Shown here: positions 1 to 9,614 of the stretch, in pieces | Layout: each line of letters starts with the position of its first letter | How positions within the stretch are numbered: the first letter of the stretch is position 1 | From: Candidatus Desulfovibrio kirbyi | GTDB taxonomy: Bacteria; Desulfobacterota; Desulfovibrionia; Desulfovibrionales; Desulfovibrionaceae | Length of the DNA: 64,000 nucleotides | Assembly: GCA_013374015.1 (NCBI GenBank) | Contig: BLLL01000004.1 | Location: forward strand, 23,353-87,352 | Reading direction: 5' to 3' | Notes under the pieces: generated by a model | Seen by the model: only the letters and a program-made list of their open reading frames with translations | Told to the model about the DNA's origin: nothing | The model's database searches: none | Position numbers and translations under genes: made by a program

Positions 1-69
1 CCGAGTGATCGTCAAGATTCTCAAAGAAGTAGAGGTGTGGGATTGCTGTTTTTTCCACACTAAAAACAC

Positions 70-2763
70 TTATGGCCTGTATTGTATAAATCCATTCGCT
101 AAAGCCCTAAAATTTTTCGGTTGATACTTTTCAAAGCCTTCTTGATCGACAAAAACAAAATCAAACGTCACTTCATCTTGTACGCGGTTTACGTCCTCGC
201 ACCATTGCTTTAACCTCATCATTTTCAGCGGTACGTCCAAATCTTCCAGCCCTTTGGTTTCCACTATGACGATTTTGTTGCCAGGCAGTTTGACGATAAA
301 ATCCGGGTAGTAGTTGGAAATATCTCCGTCCGCGTTCACATAGTCCAACTTGAAGTTCACGGCTAGGTAGTTTTTGGCGTAAGAAATAATGTCCTCGCAA
401 TTTTCCAGAAAGCCAGCGAAGACAAGCTCAAAATGACTGTCGCCGATAATGCGACTGAACACGCTTTTTTGCGGCAACAGATAGCCTTGGTCTTTCACCA
501 CAAAGGGACGTGTCTTGCGCAGTTTGATGGTGTCACGGATTTCTGCATCGCCTTTGTTCTGTATTGTTAGTGTGTTTACTGCCTTCTTGAAGGTTTCAAT
601 AATAGTTTTTGTCGCTTCCAGTTCGGACAGGTTGCGTAGTGTATTGGGATGCTCAAGCTCAATCGGCTGCGTAAACAATTCATCGCGCACAAAAATTTTG
701 ACTTTGCCGTACAGCACATCATAACCGCTGAACAGCCGCAAGTCTTTCATAACGCTTTTAGCAAACCAGCCGATCACACTTCGATAATCGCCAATTCCGG
801 CGGTATCCAGAACGGTGGTATGCGTCACTTCACCGCTGGTGATGTCACGGAACACGATTTCACGCTGTTCTTCTTCTGTAACTTGTTTGTAGGCAAGCTT
901 TTTGTGCCCGAAATTCGTAACATCAAGGTCAGCAAGATTTTTGTATTCGCGGTACACACGCGGCGTCAGCACAGGAATTTCAATATCCAGAGTGTCAATG
1001 TCCTTTTTGGTGTTTTCATTGTCCACATCAACAACCAGAGGCGCTTTGGGGCCTGTGCCCTCGCCCATGGCTTTGCGTTCCAGTTCCACCCCTTCGGCCT
1101 GAATGGATTCCACAAATTCCATAAAGGCTTCCGTGCCCACCACGCTGACGTATTCTTCAACGTCCCCGCGATACATCCTGCGCAAGCCGCGGCCTAGGGT
1201 TTGTTCCGGCAAAATGTTGCTCTTGGCGGAATACGCCCGCAGGCCCACAATGGTTGTCACGTTGCGCACGTCCCAGCCTTCCTTGAGCATAAGCACGGAA
1301 ACGATAACCTTGTAAGGGCTGTCGGCAGCGTCAATTTTGTTGGACAATGCGCGTAACTGCTCCAGCTCTTCTTTGGCCTTGCCTGAAGAGGCTTCTGAAA
1401 TTTCACCATTGTTCTTAGTGTGGATGACCAGAACGCCGCCTGATAAATCCTCGGAGTAATGAGTTTCCAGATATTCGGCCACATCGTCACAGTTGCGCGT
1501 GTCGTCGGTCATCACAAAGAGCACGGCTTTTTTGCCGAGCTTTTGGTGCTCTTCATACGCCTTTCGCCATTCAATAACGCCGAGATCAAGGTAATCCGCG
1601 TATTTTTCCGTGTATTTTGTGCTTTGCCGCTCATGGAGTTTCTCCCGGCTGGGCTTGTCCGGCAATACCGGATGCTTGACAACATTCTGATAAATGGCTT
1701 CCACCAAAGGGTAGTCGCTTACTGTCTGGACAAAAATCGCGCCGTTGTTGTGCTTGGGCGTAGCGGTCACGTCCAGTTGCAGGCTCAATCGTCCATCTTT
1801 CTGTAACAAACGGTTGTGGATGTCCTCAATGGATTTGAACCAGGCCAGGGATGCATCGTGTATATGATGGGCCTCGTCATTCAGTACCATCAACTCGTCA
1901 ATATCCCGCACGATCACGCCCAAATCCACCTTTGAGTCTGTGGTCGCGCCGATGGGACGAGGGCCAAGAAAATAGTCCATGCTGTCATCGTCATCCGGCG
2001 ATGGGGGAATGTCCTGCCCCGCATAGACGCGGTGGATGTTGGTCAAAAAGATGTTGCCCGTTGGACGGGTGACGCGAACCTCGTCCTGCTTATGCAGAGT
2101 CAGTTGAAAATCGTCGTGCCAGTTATGGCCAGCATAGCCGTTGTCCGGTAATGCTGGATCATTAAAAAAGATGCGTAGTCCCTGAAAGTCCTTGTAAATA
2201 CGATCCAGGACGATGATATTGGGCACTATGACCAGAAAATTGCGGGCCAGTTCGGAATGAGGCTCATACAGTTTGTGAAAAAAGCTCCAAACCAAAGCAA
2301 GACTCATGACCTTGGTCTTGCCGCTGCCGGTGGCCATTTTGATCACGCAGCGCAGCCAGGTTTCATCAAACATATTGGCGGACACAGCGCCTGAGCCGTC
2401 AAAACGCATAAGGTCGTATTTGTCTCGCGCTCCCACAACGTCATACAGATAAATGATGGTCTCCAGAGCTTCACGTTGGGCAAAAAAATACTGAAAATCT
2501 GCACTAAATTCTGTAATTCCATCTGACTGCGGCAGAAAGTGTTTTTCTTTAAACCACCAGTTGAGCAGATTTTTGCTGGTGTCTGTAGCCCCAGCATAGC
2601 CGGAATCTCTGAACTCTTTGACCTTGCGCCGCAAGCTCGCCACCAGAGGCGGCATGAGCTTGTCCATGCTTGTGGTGCGCAAAACCTCGTCCGCTGGGAA
2701 CCAGCGAAAGGCAGGGTCAAGCACAGCGTGGGGAGAATGCGGGAAGTTGGGATGGAGGGCCAT
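70..2763 (-). CDS. res: Type III restriction enzyme, Res (helicase-nuclease) subunit
   Basis: Restriction subunit of a type III R-M complex. It should translocate on DNA using ATP and cut when two unmodified sites are met, together with the Mod subunit encoded upstream. In the 897-residue product I see a Walker A motif (ATGSGKT, about 144-150), a DEAH box (296-299), a late helicase motif (TLGRGLRRMYRG) and a C-terminal PD-(D/E)XK nuclease site (YYPDFIV at about 818, then VETKG ending near 838). Length and domain order are normal for Res, so it looks intact. It is the last gene of the minus-strand mod-fic-res set, separated from fic by about 90 bases that hold a hairpin. The start at 2763 has only a weak Shine-Dalgarno (AAGAGCAG). 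Bases 1-69 downstream hold no gene I can support. Confidence 0.95.
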   Translation of the reverse strand: MALHPNFPHSPHAVLDPAFRWFPADEVLRTTSMDKLMPPLVASLRRKVKEFRDSGYAGATDTSKNLLNWWFKEKHFLPQSDGITEFSADFQYFFAQREALETIIYLYDVVGARDKYDLMRFDGSGAVSANMFDETWLRCVIKMATGSGKTKVMSLALVWSFFHKLYEPHSELARNFLVIVPNIIVLDRIYKDFQGLRIFFNDPALPDNGYAGHNWHDDFQLTLHKQDEVRVTRPTGNIFLTNIHRVYAGQDIPPSPDDDDSMDYFLGPRPIGATTDSKVDLGVIVRDIDELMVLNDEAHHIHDASLAWFKSIEDIHNRLLQKDGRLSLQLDVTATPKHNNGAIFVQTVSDYPLVEAIYQNVVKHPVLPDKPSREKLHERQSTKYTEKYADYLDLGVIEWRKAYEEHQKLGKKAVLFVMTDDTRNCDDVAEYLETHYSEDLSGGVLVIHTKNNGEISEASSGKAKEELEQLRALSNKIDAADSPYKVIVSVLMLKEGWDVRNVTTIVGLRAYSAKSNILPEQTLGRGLRRMYRGDVEEYVSVVGTEAFMEFVESIQAEGVELERKAMGEGTGPKAPLVVDVDNENTKKDIDTLDIEIPVLTPRVYREYKNLADLDVTNFGHKKLAYKQVTEEEQREIVFRDITSGEVTHTTVLDTAGIGDYRSVIGWFAKSVMKDLRLFSGYDVLYGKVKIFVRDELFTQPIELEHPNTLRNLSELEATKTIIETFKKAVNTLTIQNKGDAEIRDTIKLRKTRPFVVKDQGYLLPQKSVFSRIIGDSHFELVFAGFLENCEDIISYAKNYLAVNFKLDYVNADGDISNYYPDFIVKLPGNKIVIVETKGLEDLDVPLKMMRLKQWCEDVNRVQDEVTFDFVFVDQEGFEKYQPKNFRALANGFIQYRP

Positions 2764-2803
2764 AGTCTGCTCTTGGTTTTTTGCCGTTCATATTTTTAAG
2801 AAA

Positions 2804-2831
2804 ATGAGCGACAAGTTTTTTTGTCGCTCAT
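2804..2831 (-). terminator. Hairpin between fic and res, possible leaky terminator
   Basis: An 11-bp perfect stem (ATGAGCGACAA with its complement) around a six-base loop lies in the fic-res gap. Read on the minus strand it is followed by TTTTCTT, a short imperfect U tract. It could attenuate transcription into res so that methylase is made in excess of nuclease, or act as an operator palindrome. Only the stem is certain. Confidence 0.5.
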
Positions 2832-2853
2832 TCATGAGCAACAAAGGGGTACA

Positions 2854-3984
2854 TCAGGCAACAGTATTTAACAACGCATCAAAAGCCATTATGGCGGGAC
2901 TGCGTCCACTGGCGGCCCTGATCTGGCTTAATGTCCCATCGTCAGCAAGGCGTTGCACAATGCGCGTAGCAGTAGATCTTGGAATCTTTGTCCTCTGGAT
3001 GAATGTACTCATACTGAAAACAGGGTTTCCAAATATCCATTCCAAGGTGTGTATGGCATATTTTGATTCTGTTGCCTTGGCAAGACGCAGCTTCATCTCG
3101 TTATAAAGATCCAAAATCTTAGTTGCTTTGTTGAAATTATCTTCTGACTGAATTTGTATGGCTTCCAGAAAAAAACGACACCACCCCATCCAGTCGTTAT
3201 CACGTGAAACGGCTAGTAGTTTTTCATAATAAATGTTGCGGTGGGCTTCAAGATATGCACTTATATAAAAGGCTGGACGTTGTAGTATACGCACCTGATA
3301 CAAAAAAAGTGGAATGATCATCCGCCCAAGTCTGCCATTTCCATCCAAAAATGGATGCAGTGCTTCAAATTCAGCATGAATGACAGCAAGTTGGACAAGT
3401 GGATCACGTTCTTCCGTGTGTATATATTTTTCCCAGACGGACATGGAATCCGGTAGGGTATTTGCATCTGGAGGCACATAACGCGCATCGTCCATGACAC
3501 AGCCGACAGGGCCAATCCAATTGGGAATATTACGATATTTTCCAGGGGCTTTGTTTTGTCCCCTTACTCCTGAAAGCAAAATCTCATGCGCGTCTTTGAT
3601 GAGACGTTGGGATAAAGGCAGTTCTTCCAATTTTTGCTCCGCAAAGCGCATAGCTTGACGGTAGTTTGAAATTTCTTGCATGTCTGCGTCTTTCGGAGAT
3701 TGCGGAGATAACCTATCCTTTTCTTGCGCTTCATAGGTTAGGACTTCATTGAGTGTTGCCTGAGTTCCTTCAATACGCGAAGACAGCACGGCTTCATTGG
3801 TCATAAGTGGACTAAGAAGTACAGTCGGATTTGGTATAGCTTTAAGCAGTCCATCATATCTGGCCACTGCTCCATTGGCTTTACCGATAAATGACACTAG
3901 CTCAGACCAGTTGATATCAGTTGGGGGAAAATGTCCTGTGTGGTAATGTACCACGCCGATAGTTTCTTCGTGCTGATTTTTCAT
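2854..3984 (-). CDS. Fic-domain AMP-transferase with built-in inhibitory helix
   Basis: Fic proteins transfer a nucleotide monophosphate, usually AMP, onto a hydroxyl side chain of a target protein. The full catalytic motif HPFLDGNGRLGR is present at about residues 210-221. Near residues 68-73 is SSRIEG, matching the (S/T)xxxE(G/N) inhibitory motif, here N-terminal in the same chain (class II Fic). A C-terminal winged-helix-like part (about 320-376) contains RTKIPRSTATRIVQRLADDG, suggesting DNA binding or autoregulation. The chosen ATG follows AAGGA at good spacing. A GTG at 3996, overlapping the mod stop codon, would add four residues. Translation is coupled to mod either way. A Fic gene inside a type III R-M operon suggests a cell-suicide or guard role, which is inference. 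Confidence 0.9.
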   Translation of the reverse strand: MKNQHEETIGVVHYHTGHFPPTDINWSELVSFIGKANGAVARYDGLLKAIPNPTVLLSPLMTNEAVLSSRIEGTQATLNEVLTYEAQEKDRLSPQSPKDADMQEISNYRQAMRFAEQKLEELPLSQRLIKDAHEILLSGVRGQNKAPGKYRNIPNWIGPVGCVMDDARYVPPDANTLPDSMSVWEKYIHTEERDPLVQLAVIHAEFEALHPFLDGNGRLGRMIIPLFLYQVRILQRPAFYISAYLEAHRNIYYEKLLAVSRDNDWMGWCRFFLEAIQIQSEDNFNKATKILDLYNEMKLRLAKATESKYAIHTLEWIFGNPVFSMSTFIQRTKIPRSTATRIVQRLADDGTLSQIRAASGRSPAIMAFDALLNTVA

Positions 3985-3992
3985 GCTATCCT

Positions 3993-6167
3993 TCACGGAG
4001 TCACCTCAATGATGGTCATGGTGTCGTTGCCGAAAATATCCACAACCTTGACGGCGATCTTTTTGCGCACGCCGTCGAGGTAGGTGTGAAAAACGCTGGT
4101 CAGTTCCAGATTACGATCTTTTTTGGTGCGGAATGACTGCCATTCGTTTTCAAAGACAAAGGTACCCGTCCATTTCTCCTCAATTTCGCCGGTGTCCGAG
4201 TTTTTTTCGCGGATAATTTCTCGTTTGCTTTCAAAGTCAAAGTCCACGGACCAGTAGTCAATCCAGTCCGTCCATTTTTGCGTCAGTGCCTCGCGGGTGA
4301 CAATACCGTTATTATCTTTGACGACCTTGATGATTTGCCCGAGCTCCACCACAATTTTACTTGACTTGTTTTTCAGCGCGGCTTCCACAGCGGCGACGGA
4401 ATCCTGCGAGTAAAAGACGGAAAAATCCGTCAGTTCCACAGCCACGCTGTTCTTTTTATAATGCGGCTTCACTTCGATAAAGGCCACATCGTGGAACACA
4501 ACCTGATTTTTCTCTACGGCGCGTTTGTCAAAAACTTCCGCTGGAATATACTTGGGGGCAATATCAATGCCCTTGGCCCGCGCTTCGTCCAGCACATTGG
4601 GGAAAATGCCCATTTCAAACTCAAAGCCCAGAATGTCCACTTTGGTGAAATGTTTTTTGCGGCATTCCAGAATAATTTCTTCCACAACAAGGCGTGTGAC
4701 CGGCATATTGACCGGTCCCACCACCACAAGACGTCCTGCCTTTTTACCGTGAAATGTGGTAAAACCTTCCACTTTTTCGGCACGGTATGCGCGGAGGATC
4801 AAATCCAGAAAAGCGGCTTCCTTGGCGGCAAGCTGTTGTTGCTTCTGCTCTTCGCGAAGATCAGGATTGACGCCGATGTAGTGCTGGCGTTCGTATTTCC
4901 CAAGGTTCAAAATTTCAAAAGCGCGGTAGTGTTTGCCTTCTTTCTTGAGCTGGCGCTGTACGCCGATGAGACGCTTGCGGGTGGTGTGGATGGCAAACTT
5001 ACCAAGGTCAGTGGCGATCCACTTGCGGCCCAGCTTTTCGGCCACAGCGGCAGTAGTGCCGGAGCCGCAGAAAAAATCGGCCACAAGGTCGCCTTCAGAA
5101 GAAGCAGAACCGATAACTCTCTCTAATATTTCATTTGATTTTTGTGTTGGATATTTTGTATTATCTTTTGGTTTTGGTTGATATGAAGGAAAGTCGTCCC
5201 ACACATCAGAAGCCAACGTACCCTTTTCAGGATCATCAATATATGTTATCGTATGTGCTTTTGTTTCTATCTCTTCTGTACTTGCTTTACGACTCATTCT
5301 CCTCCTTGTATAAAAATATCTTTCATTTGAGTCTTTTTGTATAGTAGACAAAACATATTCACTAAATGGGACACGAATTTGTGGAGCATCAACATTAATT
5401 CTAAATGTGTCATTTTTTTTAAACCATAACAGAGTTTCATGCGCTTTTGGGAGGCTTTTACCGTGTGCTCCACCCATAATTTGATGTTTCCATATTATTT
5501 CACTAATCAAATTGTTAAAACAGAATATTTCTGATAGGACCATTTTCATCCACGAATTGACCCTCCAATCACAATGCACATAAATGCTACCGTCCTCGGC
5601 CAATAAGTCCCGCATCAAAACCAATCGTTCATAGATCATAGATATAAACGAATCAGCGCCCTTGCCCCAAGTGTCCCGATAGGCAATCTCTTCCAGAATA
5701 TTCGGTCTTTTGATAAAGGTTTCTTCACCAATTTCAATATTCATGGAAAAATCCGCGCCCACGTCAAAGGGAGGGTCAATATAAATAAGCTTCAAACCCC
5801 CTTGCGCTTCAATCTCTTCACGCATGGGGCCGCTTTTTAGCGATGAAAGAATAAGCTTATTGTCGCCCCAGATCAGTTTGTTCGTCCAGCCCTTGAGTTG
5901 ACGGCCACGCGGGTCAATGTCAAAAAGACTGCCCATTTGCTGTTTGGGCTGTTTTTCCACACGCGGCTCGTCTACGTTTTCGATGGTCTGAAAAGGCAGC
6001 ACCACGTTACATACTTCACTGGTCTTGCCGTTCCACACAAGTTCCACTTCACGCTTGTCCTCAAAGAGCAGAAAGCGGTATTTTTCCGGCAATGGCTTGT
6101 CGGCTTCAATAAAGCGAAAGATTTCCTGCTGTTCTTGTGGCGTGAGGCGCGGCATAGACGGCTCCAT
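3993..6167 (-). CDS. mod: Type III DNA methyltransferase, Mod subunit
   Basis: Modification and recognition subunit of the type III system; it methylates adenine N6 in the target site. Motif IV (DPPF, 131-134) precedes motif I (FFCGSGTT, about 365-372), the beta-class order expected for Mod. The region between them (about residues 215-355, nucleotides 5100-5550) would be the target-recognition domain. Its DNA is clearly more AT-rich than both flanks, the usual sign of exchange of specificity domains between mod alleles. At 724 residues it is within the family range and appears intact. The stop overlaps the alternative GTG of fic by a few bases. A second in-frame ATG at 6155, behind GGAG, is an alternative start. 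Confidence 0.95.
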   Translation of the reverse strand: MEPSMPRLTPQEQQEIFRFIEADKPLPEKYRFLLFEDKREVELVWNGKTSEVCNVVLPFQTIENVDEPRVEKQPKQQMGSLFDIDPRGRQLKGWTNKLIWGDNKLILSSLKSGPMREEIEAQGGLKLIYIDPPFDVGADFSMNIEIGEETFIKRPNILEEIAYRDTWGKGADSFISMIYERLVLMRDLLAEDGSIYVHCDWRVNSWMKMVLSEIFCFNNLISEIIWKHQIMGGAHGKSLPKAHETLLWFKKNDTFRINVDAPQIRVPFSEYVLSTIQKDSNERYFYTRRRMSRKASTEEIETKAHTITYIDDPEKGTLASDVWDDFPSYQPKPKDNTKYPTQKSNEILERVIGSASSEGDLVADFFCGSGTTAAVAEKLGRKWIATDLGKFAIHTTRKRLIGVQRQLKKEGKHYRAFEILNLGKYERQHYIGVNPDLREEQKQQQLAAKEAAFLDLILRAYRAEKVEGFTTFHGKKAGRLVVVGPVNMPVTRLVVEEIILECRKKHFTKVDILGFEFEMGIFPNVLDEARAKGIDIAPKYIPAEVFDKRAVEKNQVVFHDVAFIEVKPHYKKNSVAVELTDFSVFYSQDSVAAVEAALKNKSSKIVVELGQIIKVVKDNNGIVTREALTQKWTDWIDYWSVDFDFESKREIIREKNSDTGEIEEKWTGTFVFENEWQSFRTKKDRNLELTSVFHTYLDGVRKKIAVKVVDIFGNDTMTIIEVTP

Positions 6168-6210
6168 AGACCTTTCTGGACATAAAGAGCAAATTCAAGC
6201 GTAAAATGTT

Positions 6211-6426
6211 TTAAAGGCGCGACTCGCGGCAGGCGCGCAGCGACAATTCCTCAACGATAACTTTTTCGTAGTCCGGCGCGATGGAAACGTCAACATGGAG
6301 TTCGGATTGCAGCAGGCGTTCGATCTGCTGAGTTTCTTCCCAGATTTCAAGCAGTTCATTGTCTGCCAATGTTTTTACCCGTTGCGCGAATGAGGTGTTG
6401 TCGTCAAATGGAATGCACGATCCCAT
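6211..6426 (-). CDS. Small conserved-type hypothetical protein (71 aa)
   Basis: I do not recognise this protein. Its start overlaps the 3' end of the radical SAM gene by 23 bases. It has a good Shine-Dalgarno (AAGGAAA, about 6 bases before ATG), so it is probably translationally coupled to that gene. The product is acidic and probably helical in the middle (ADNELLEIWEETQQIERLLQ), with no membrane segment or metal motif. The function is unknown; the coupling suggests it is made with the radical SAM protein. Confidence 0.6.
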   Translation of the reverse strand: MGSCIPFDDNTSFAQRVKTLADNELLEIWEETQQIERLLQSELHVDVSIAPDYEKVIVEELSLRACRESRL

Positions 6427-9109
6427 AGTCTGTTTCCTTTTCGGGAAAGATTTTTCCGTCCCTGAAAATCTGAGAGGTTTTTACAAGTTGCAGTCTTGAG
6501 CGCAGTTCCGTTTCAGATCCCAGAGGTTCCAGAATCGCCAGACACAATGACAGGGGCGACATATAGTCCATACGCCAGTCTGTTTCAAATGTCACGGCGT
6601 TAAACGCGCCGTCTTCAGAGTTTCCCTTGTCGGGGGCTGCCGGGGCAAAGCCGCGCAGCAGAGGGCGAATGTCTGTTGTGCGCAGGCCGTTTTTGGTTTT
6701 GCGCATGTAGGGAAAAACATTCTGAGCGACAAATTTTTCAAAGGCGCGCGCGGCACCAGCGAGTTCTTGCCGTGTCGGGAGCAGCAGGGCAAACCGTTCC
6801 CTTTCGGCCTGTTCGGTGCGGCGGTTTTTGCTGACGCTTTCCACACATACAATGCTGATTCCGGCGGGCAGGCGCGGGCCAAGGCGGGCTGCTGCCTCCC
6901 CGGGCGTGAGCGCGCTGTGCAGGGTCAGGGCAAACCACTCGGCCATGCTTTGCACGCCAACCGGCAGGGCGCGCCCGAAGGAGAGCAGGGGCAGGGGGTG
7001 AAATCCCTGGGAAAAGGCCAGGGGCAGGTTTGCGCGGCGGAGCGCGCGGTAAAGGATGGCTTGCAGTTCCAGTTGGCTTATATAGGCGCTTTCACGCATC
7101 TTCGTGTGCCAGATACGGTACTGCGCTGCCTTGACGGTGAGATGCCGCGCGACTTGGGGCGGGGCGCTTTTTGTGGTGCGGCAGATCAATTGTCCCTCGG
7201 CGTCGCGGGTGGGGCGTGAGTTTTGTTGGTCGCGCTCGGCAAAAACAAGACGGTTGCGGTAGGGGGTGGCGTCCGTGTGGGGCAGCCGCGACGGGCCGGC
7301 CTTTGTGTCGCACACTCCGCACCCCTGGCAGGTGCCGTAGCGACAGTCTTCGGTCAGTTTGCCGGAAACGGCGTCGCCCAGAGCGCGGTTGCGCTCCCGC
7401 AGCAAAAATTCTTCAGAAACGCCCGCCTCCAGGTGACTCCAGGGCAAGGGCGACTCCCGTTTGCCGATACAGCGCGGTACGTCTATACCGCATTCCGCAA
7501 GCGCCTCAAGCCAGGGCTTCAGGGTAAAGTGTTCTGTCCAGCCGCAAAAAACAGCCCCTTTGCGAAAGGCTTTTTCAACCACGTCGGCCAGTTCGCGCCC
7601 GGCGCGGGACAGTATACCTTCCAGATGGCTGACTTCCGGTTCGCGCCGGCGCAGGGTGAGGCCCTTTTGCCCCTTGAAAAGCGCTTTGACCAGAGCGACG
7701 CGCCGGGCAATTTCTTCCACGCCGATCTGTTCTTCCCATTGAAAGGGAGTGAAGGGCTTTGGGACAAAGGGGGAAAGGGAGGCCGTCACCTGAAGGCGCG
7801 GGCCGCCTTTTCCGGCCGCGTCCCGCGTTTTGCGGCAAAGTTCGGCAATGGCCGCCAGATCCTCGTCCGTTTCGCTCGGCAGGCCGATCATGAAGTAGAG
7901 TTTGACCTGCCGCCAGCCGTGTTCCAGCAGTTTTTGCGCGTGCAGGATCAGGTCTTCCTCGCGCACGCCCTTGTTGATGACATCGCGCAGGCGTTGACTG
8001 CCGGCTTCCGGGGCCAGTGTGACTCCGGTGCGCCGCACGTCCGCCATGCGTTTCATGATTTCATCGTCTACAGATCCGACGCGCAGGGAGGGCAGGGAAA
8101 GGCTTATCTGTTCGCGCGCGCAGCGCTCCAGAGTGTCTGCGCACAGTGTTTTGAGCGCGGAAAAATCCCCTGCGCTGAGGGAAAGAAAGGATATTTCGTC
8201 AAAGCCGGTTTCCCGCAGGCAGTCGCGCAGCAGGGCGGAGAGGTTTTCCGGAGAGCGTTCCCTTGCCGGCCTGTACACAATGCCCGCGTGGCAAAAACGG
8301 CATCCGCGCGTGCAGCCCCGCGCGATTTCCAGCACAAGACGGTTGTGGACAGCCCCTGTCGGCATTACCTGCCGCGTGGGGTAGGGGGCGGCGTTCAGAT
8401 CCGCCACAATGCGACGCGCCGGCGTGGGGATGTCCGGAAATATCGGGCGCAGGGGCAACTCGTGGTTTTTTTTGTCCTGAGCGGCGAGCGGATCGGGCGC
8501 GAAAAGCGATGGGACATAGACGCCGGGAATCAGCGCGGCCTGTCGCAGAAAGTCCGTTCTGGGGATGTCTGTTTCAACGGCCGTCTGCAACAGGCGCAGG
8601 ACTTCCGGCAGAGTTTCTTCCCCATCGCCCAAAACCATCATGTCCATAAAGGGCGCAAGTGGCTCGGCGGCCAGCAGCGCGCCGCCGCCGGCCATGATCA
8701 GGGGACATTCCAAAAGGCTTGTGTCGCGGTCAGCCGCGCGCAGGGGGATACCGGCCAGATCAAGCATATACAGAATATTTGTGTAACAAAGTTCGTGTGT
8801 TATGGAAAAAGCCACACAGTGGAGATTCTTGAGCGGCGTGTCCGATTCGAGCGTACACAGCGGGGCATTGTGCGCGCGCAAGGTGTCGCCCGCCTCCAGT
8901 TCCGGCGCCATAACGCGCTCCGCCCACCAGTCGGGGTTGTCGTTGACGATGCCGTACAGGATTTTTTGCCCCAGATAGCTCATTCCCACGTCATATGTGT
9001 CCGGGAAGGCGAGCGCCATACGCAGGCGCGCCGCGCTGTTGCGGCGGACGCCTTCTTCAATGCCGGTGTACCGGCTCGGTTTCGGCAAAAGGGGAAGGAG
9101 TTCGCGCAT
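6404..9109 (-). CDS. B12-binding-like radical SAM protein fused to DUF2344 domain
   Basis: A 901-residue fusion. Residues about 30-240 resemble the B12-binding-like N-terminal region of the TIGR03960 family. The radical SAM [4Fe-4S] motif CTRGCRFC is at 266-273, and the barrel runs to about 500. After a Cys-rich stretch (RYGTCQGCGVCDTKAG, about 590-605) comes a DUF2344 radical-SAM-linked domain (about 655-870). In many bacteria the two parts are separate adjacent genes; here they are one chain. The substrate is unknown, and such proteins often sit near ribonuclease or ribosome genes, as rnc does here on the other strand. The start at 9109 fits the family N-terminus. No frameshift is seen. Confidence 0.9.
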   Translation of the reverse strand: MRELLPLLPKPSRYTGIEEGVRRNSAARLRMALAFPDTYDVGMSYLGQKILYGIVNDNPDWWAERVMAPELEAGDTLRAHNAPLCTLESDTPLKNLHCVAFSITHELCYTNILYMLDLAGIPLRAADRDTSLLECPLIMAGGGALLAAEPLAPFMDMMVLGDGEETLPEVLRLLQTAVETDIPRTDFLRQAALIPGVYVPSLFAPDPLAAQDKKNHELPLRPIFPDIPTPARRIVADLNAAPYPTRQVMPTGAVHNRLVLEIARGCTRGCRFCHAGIVYRPARERSPENLSALLRDCLRETGFDEISFLSLSAGDFSALKTLCADTLERCAREQISLSLPSLRVGSVDDEIMKRMADVRRTGVTLAPEAGSQRLRDVINKGVREEDLILHAQKLLEHGWRQVKLYFMIGLPSETDEDLAAIAELCRKTRDAAGKGGPRLQVTASLSPFVPKPFTPFQWEEQIGVEEIARRVALVKALFKGQKGLTLRRREPEVSHLEGILSRAGRELADVVEKAFRKGAVFCGWTEHFTLKPWLEALAECGIDVPRCIGKRESPLPWSHLEAGVSEEFLLRERNRALGDAVSGKLTEDCRYGTCQGCGVCDTKAGPSRLPHTDATPYRNRLVFAERDQQNSRPTRDAEGQLICRTTKSAPPQVARHLTVKAAQYRIWHTKMRESAYISQLELQAILYRALRRANLPLAFSQGFHPLPLLSFGRALPVGVQSMAEWFALTLHSALTPGEAAARLGPRLPAGISIVCVESVSKNRRTEQAERERFALLLPTRQELAGAARAFEKFVAQNVFPYMRKTKNGLRTTDIRPLLRGFAPAAPDKGNSEDGAFNAVTFETDWRMDYMSPLSLCLAILEPLGSETELRSRLQLVKTSQIFRDGKIFPEKETDYGIVHSI

Positions 9110-9166
9110 AGGGATAGGGGAGCGGAAAAAAAGCGGGCAGGCCGTCCGAAAAACGGACGATGCCCG

Positions 9167-9508
9167 CTATGTGATCAGGCCGTTGCCGTTGTTGGCAAAC
9201 GGCGCGCCGTTGTACTGCATCTTGCCCATGCCGCCCGCGATCCTGATGTTGGTTGTGGCTTCAATGTACTTGTCCTGAAGCTCCTTGGGGGTGTCCGCAT
9301 AGCGGTACAAAAAAGCGCCGGACTCCAGCGTGCCGGAAAAATTGGGTTCAAAGGGATAGCCGTACGGCAGAATCATCATCTGCACTCCCTGCTGTGTGGG
9401 GATGCTCTGTATGGCGGCCACATCGGCAAGAGCGTCTTTGTCCTTGTCGTATTTGCCGATGACAAGCTCACCGGTGACAAGTTTCATCAAGCGTATGTCG
9501 TAAGCCAT
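9167..9508 (-). CDS. Conserved hypothetical protein, possibly LSm-like
   Basis: A 113-residue soluble protein starting MAYDIRLMKLVTGELVIGKY, with a good Shine-Dalgarno (GAGAGGA) before the ATG. The opening strand-turn pattern (KLVTGE..IGKY) resembles the Sm1 motif of LSm RNA-binding folds, which is only a suggestion. The C-terminal third is Gly/Asn-rich (GGMGKMQYNGAPFANNGNG). It lies 57 bases upstream of the radical SAM gene on the same strand and diverges from rnc, so it may be co-transcribed with the former. Function unknown. Confidence 0.7.
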   Translation of the reverse strand: MAYDIRLMKLVTGELVIGKYDKDKDALADVAAIQSIPTQQGVQMMILPYGYPFEPNFSGTLESGAFLYRYADTPKELQDKYIEATTNIRIAGGMGKMQYNGAPFANNGNGLIT

Positions 9509-9580
9509 AGGGTCCTCTCTGTATGGTATGTCTTGGCAGTAGATAAATGCTGCGGGTTGTCATGTCAAGGTGTTTTTCTG

Positions 9581-9608
9581 TTGTCATTGGTTTGAAAATC
9601 GGTATACT
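9581..9608 (+). promoter_or_regulatory. Sigma-70-type promoter of rnc
   Basis: TTGTCA (9581-9586) and TATACT (9603-9608) are separated by 16 bases. The expected transcription start, about 7 bases past the -10 box, falls on or next to the A of the rnc ATG at 9615. No Shine-Dalgarno precedes that ATG. The transcript may therefore be leaderless. Confidence 0.55.
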
Positions 9609-9614
9609 TGCGCA

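Noticed and set aside
7223..9595. A 790-codon plus-strand open frame opposite the radical SAM gene
   Set aside because: It is the antisense shadow of a GC-rich real gene; its composition is random-looking with no domain, and the minus strand carries clear radical SAM motifs.
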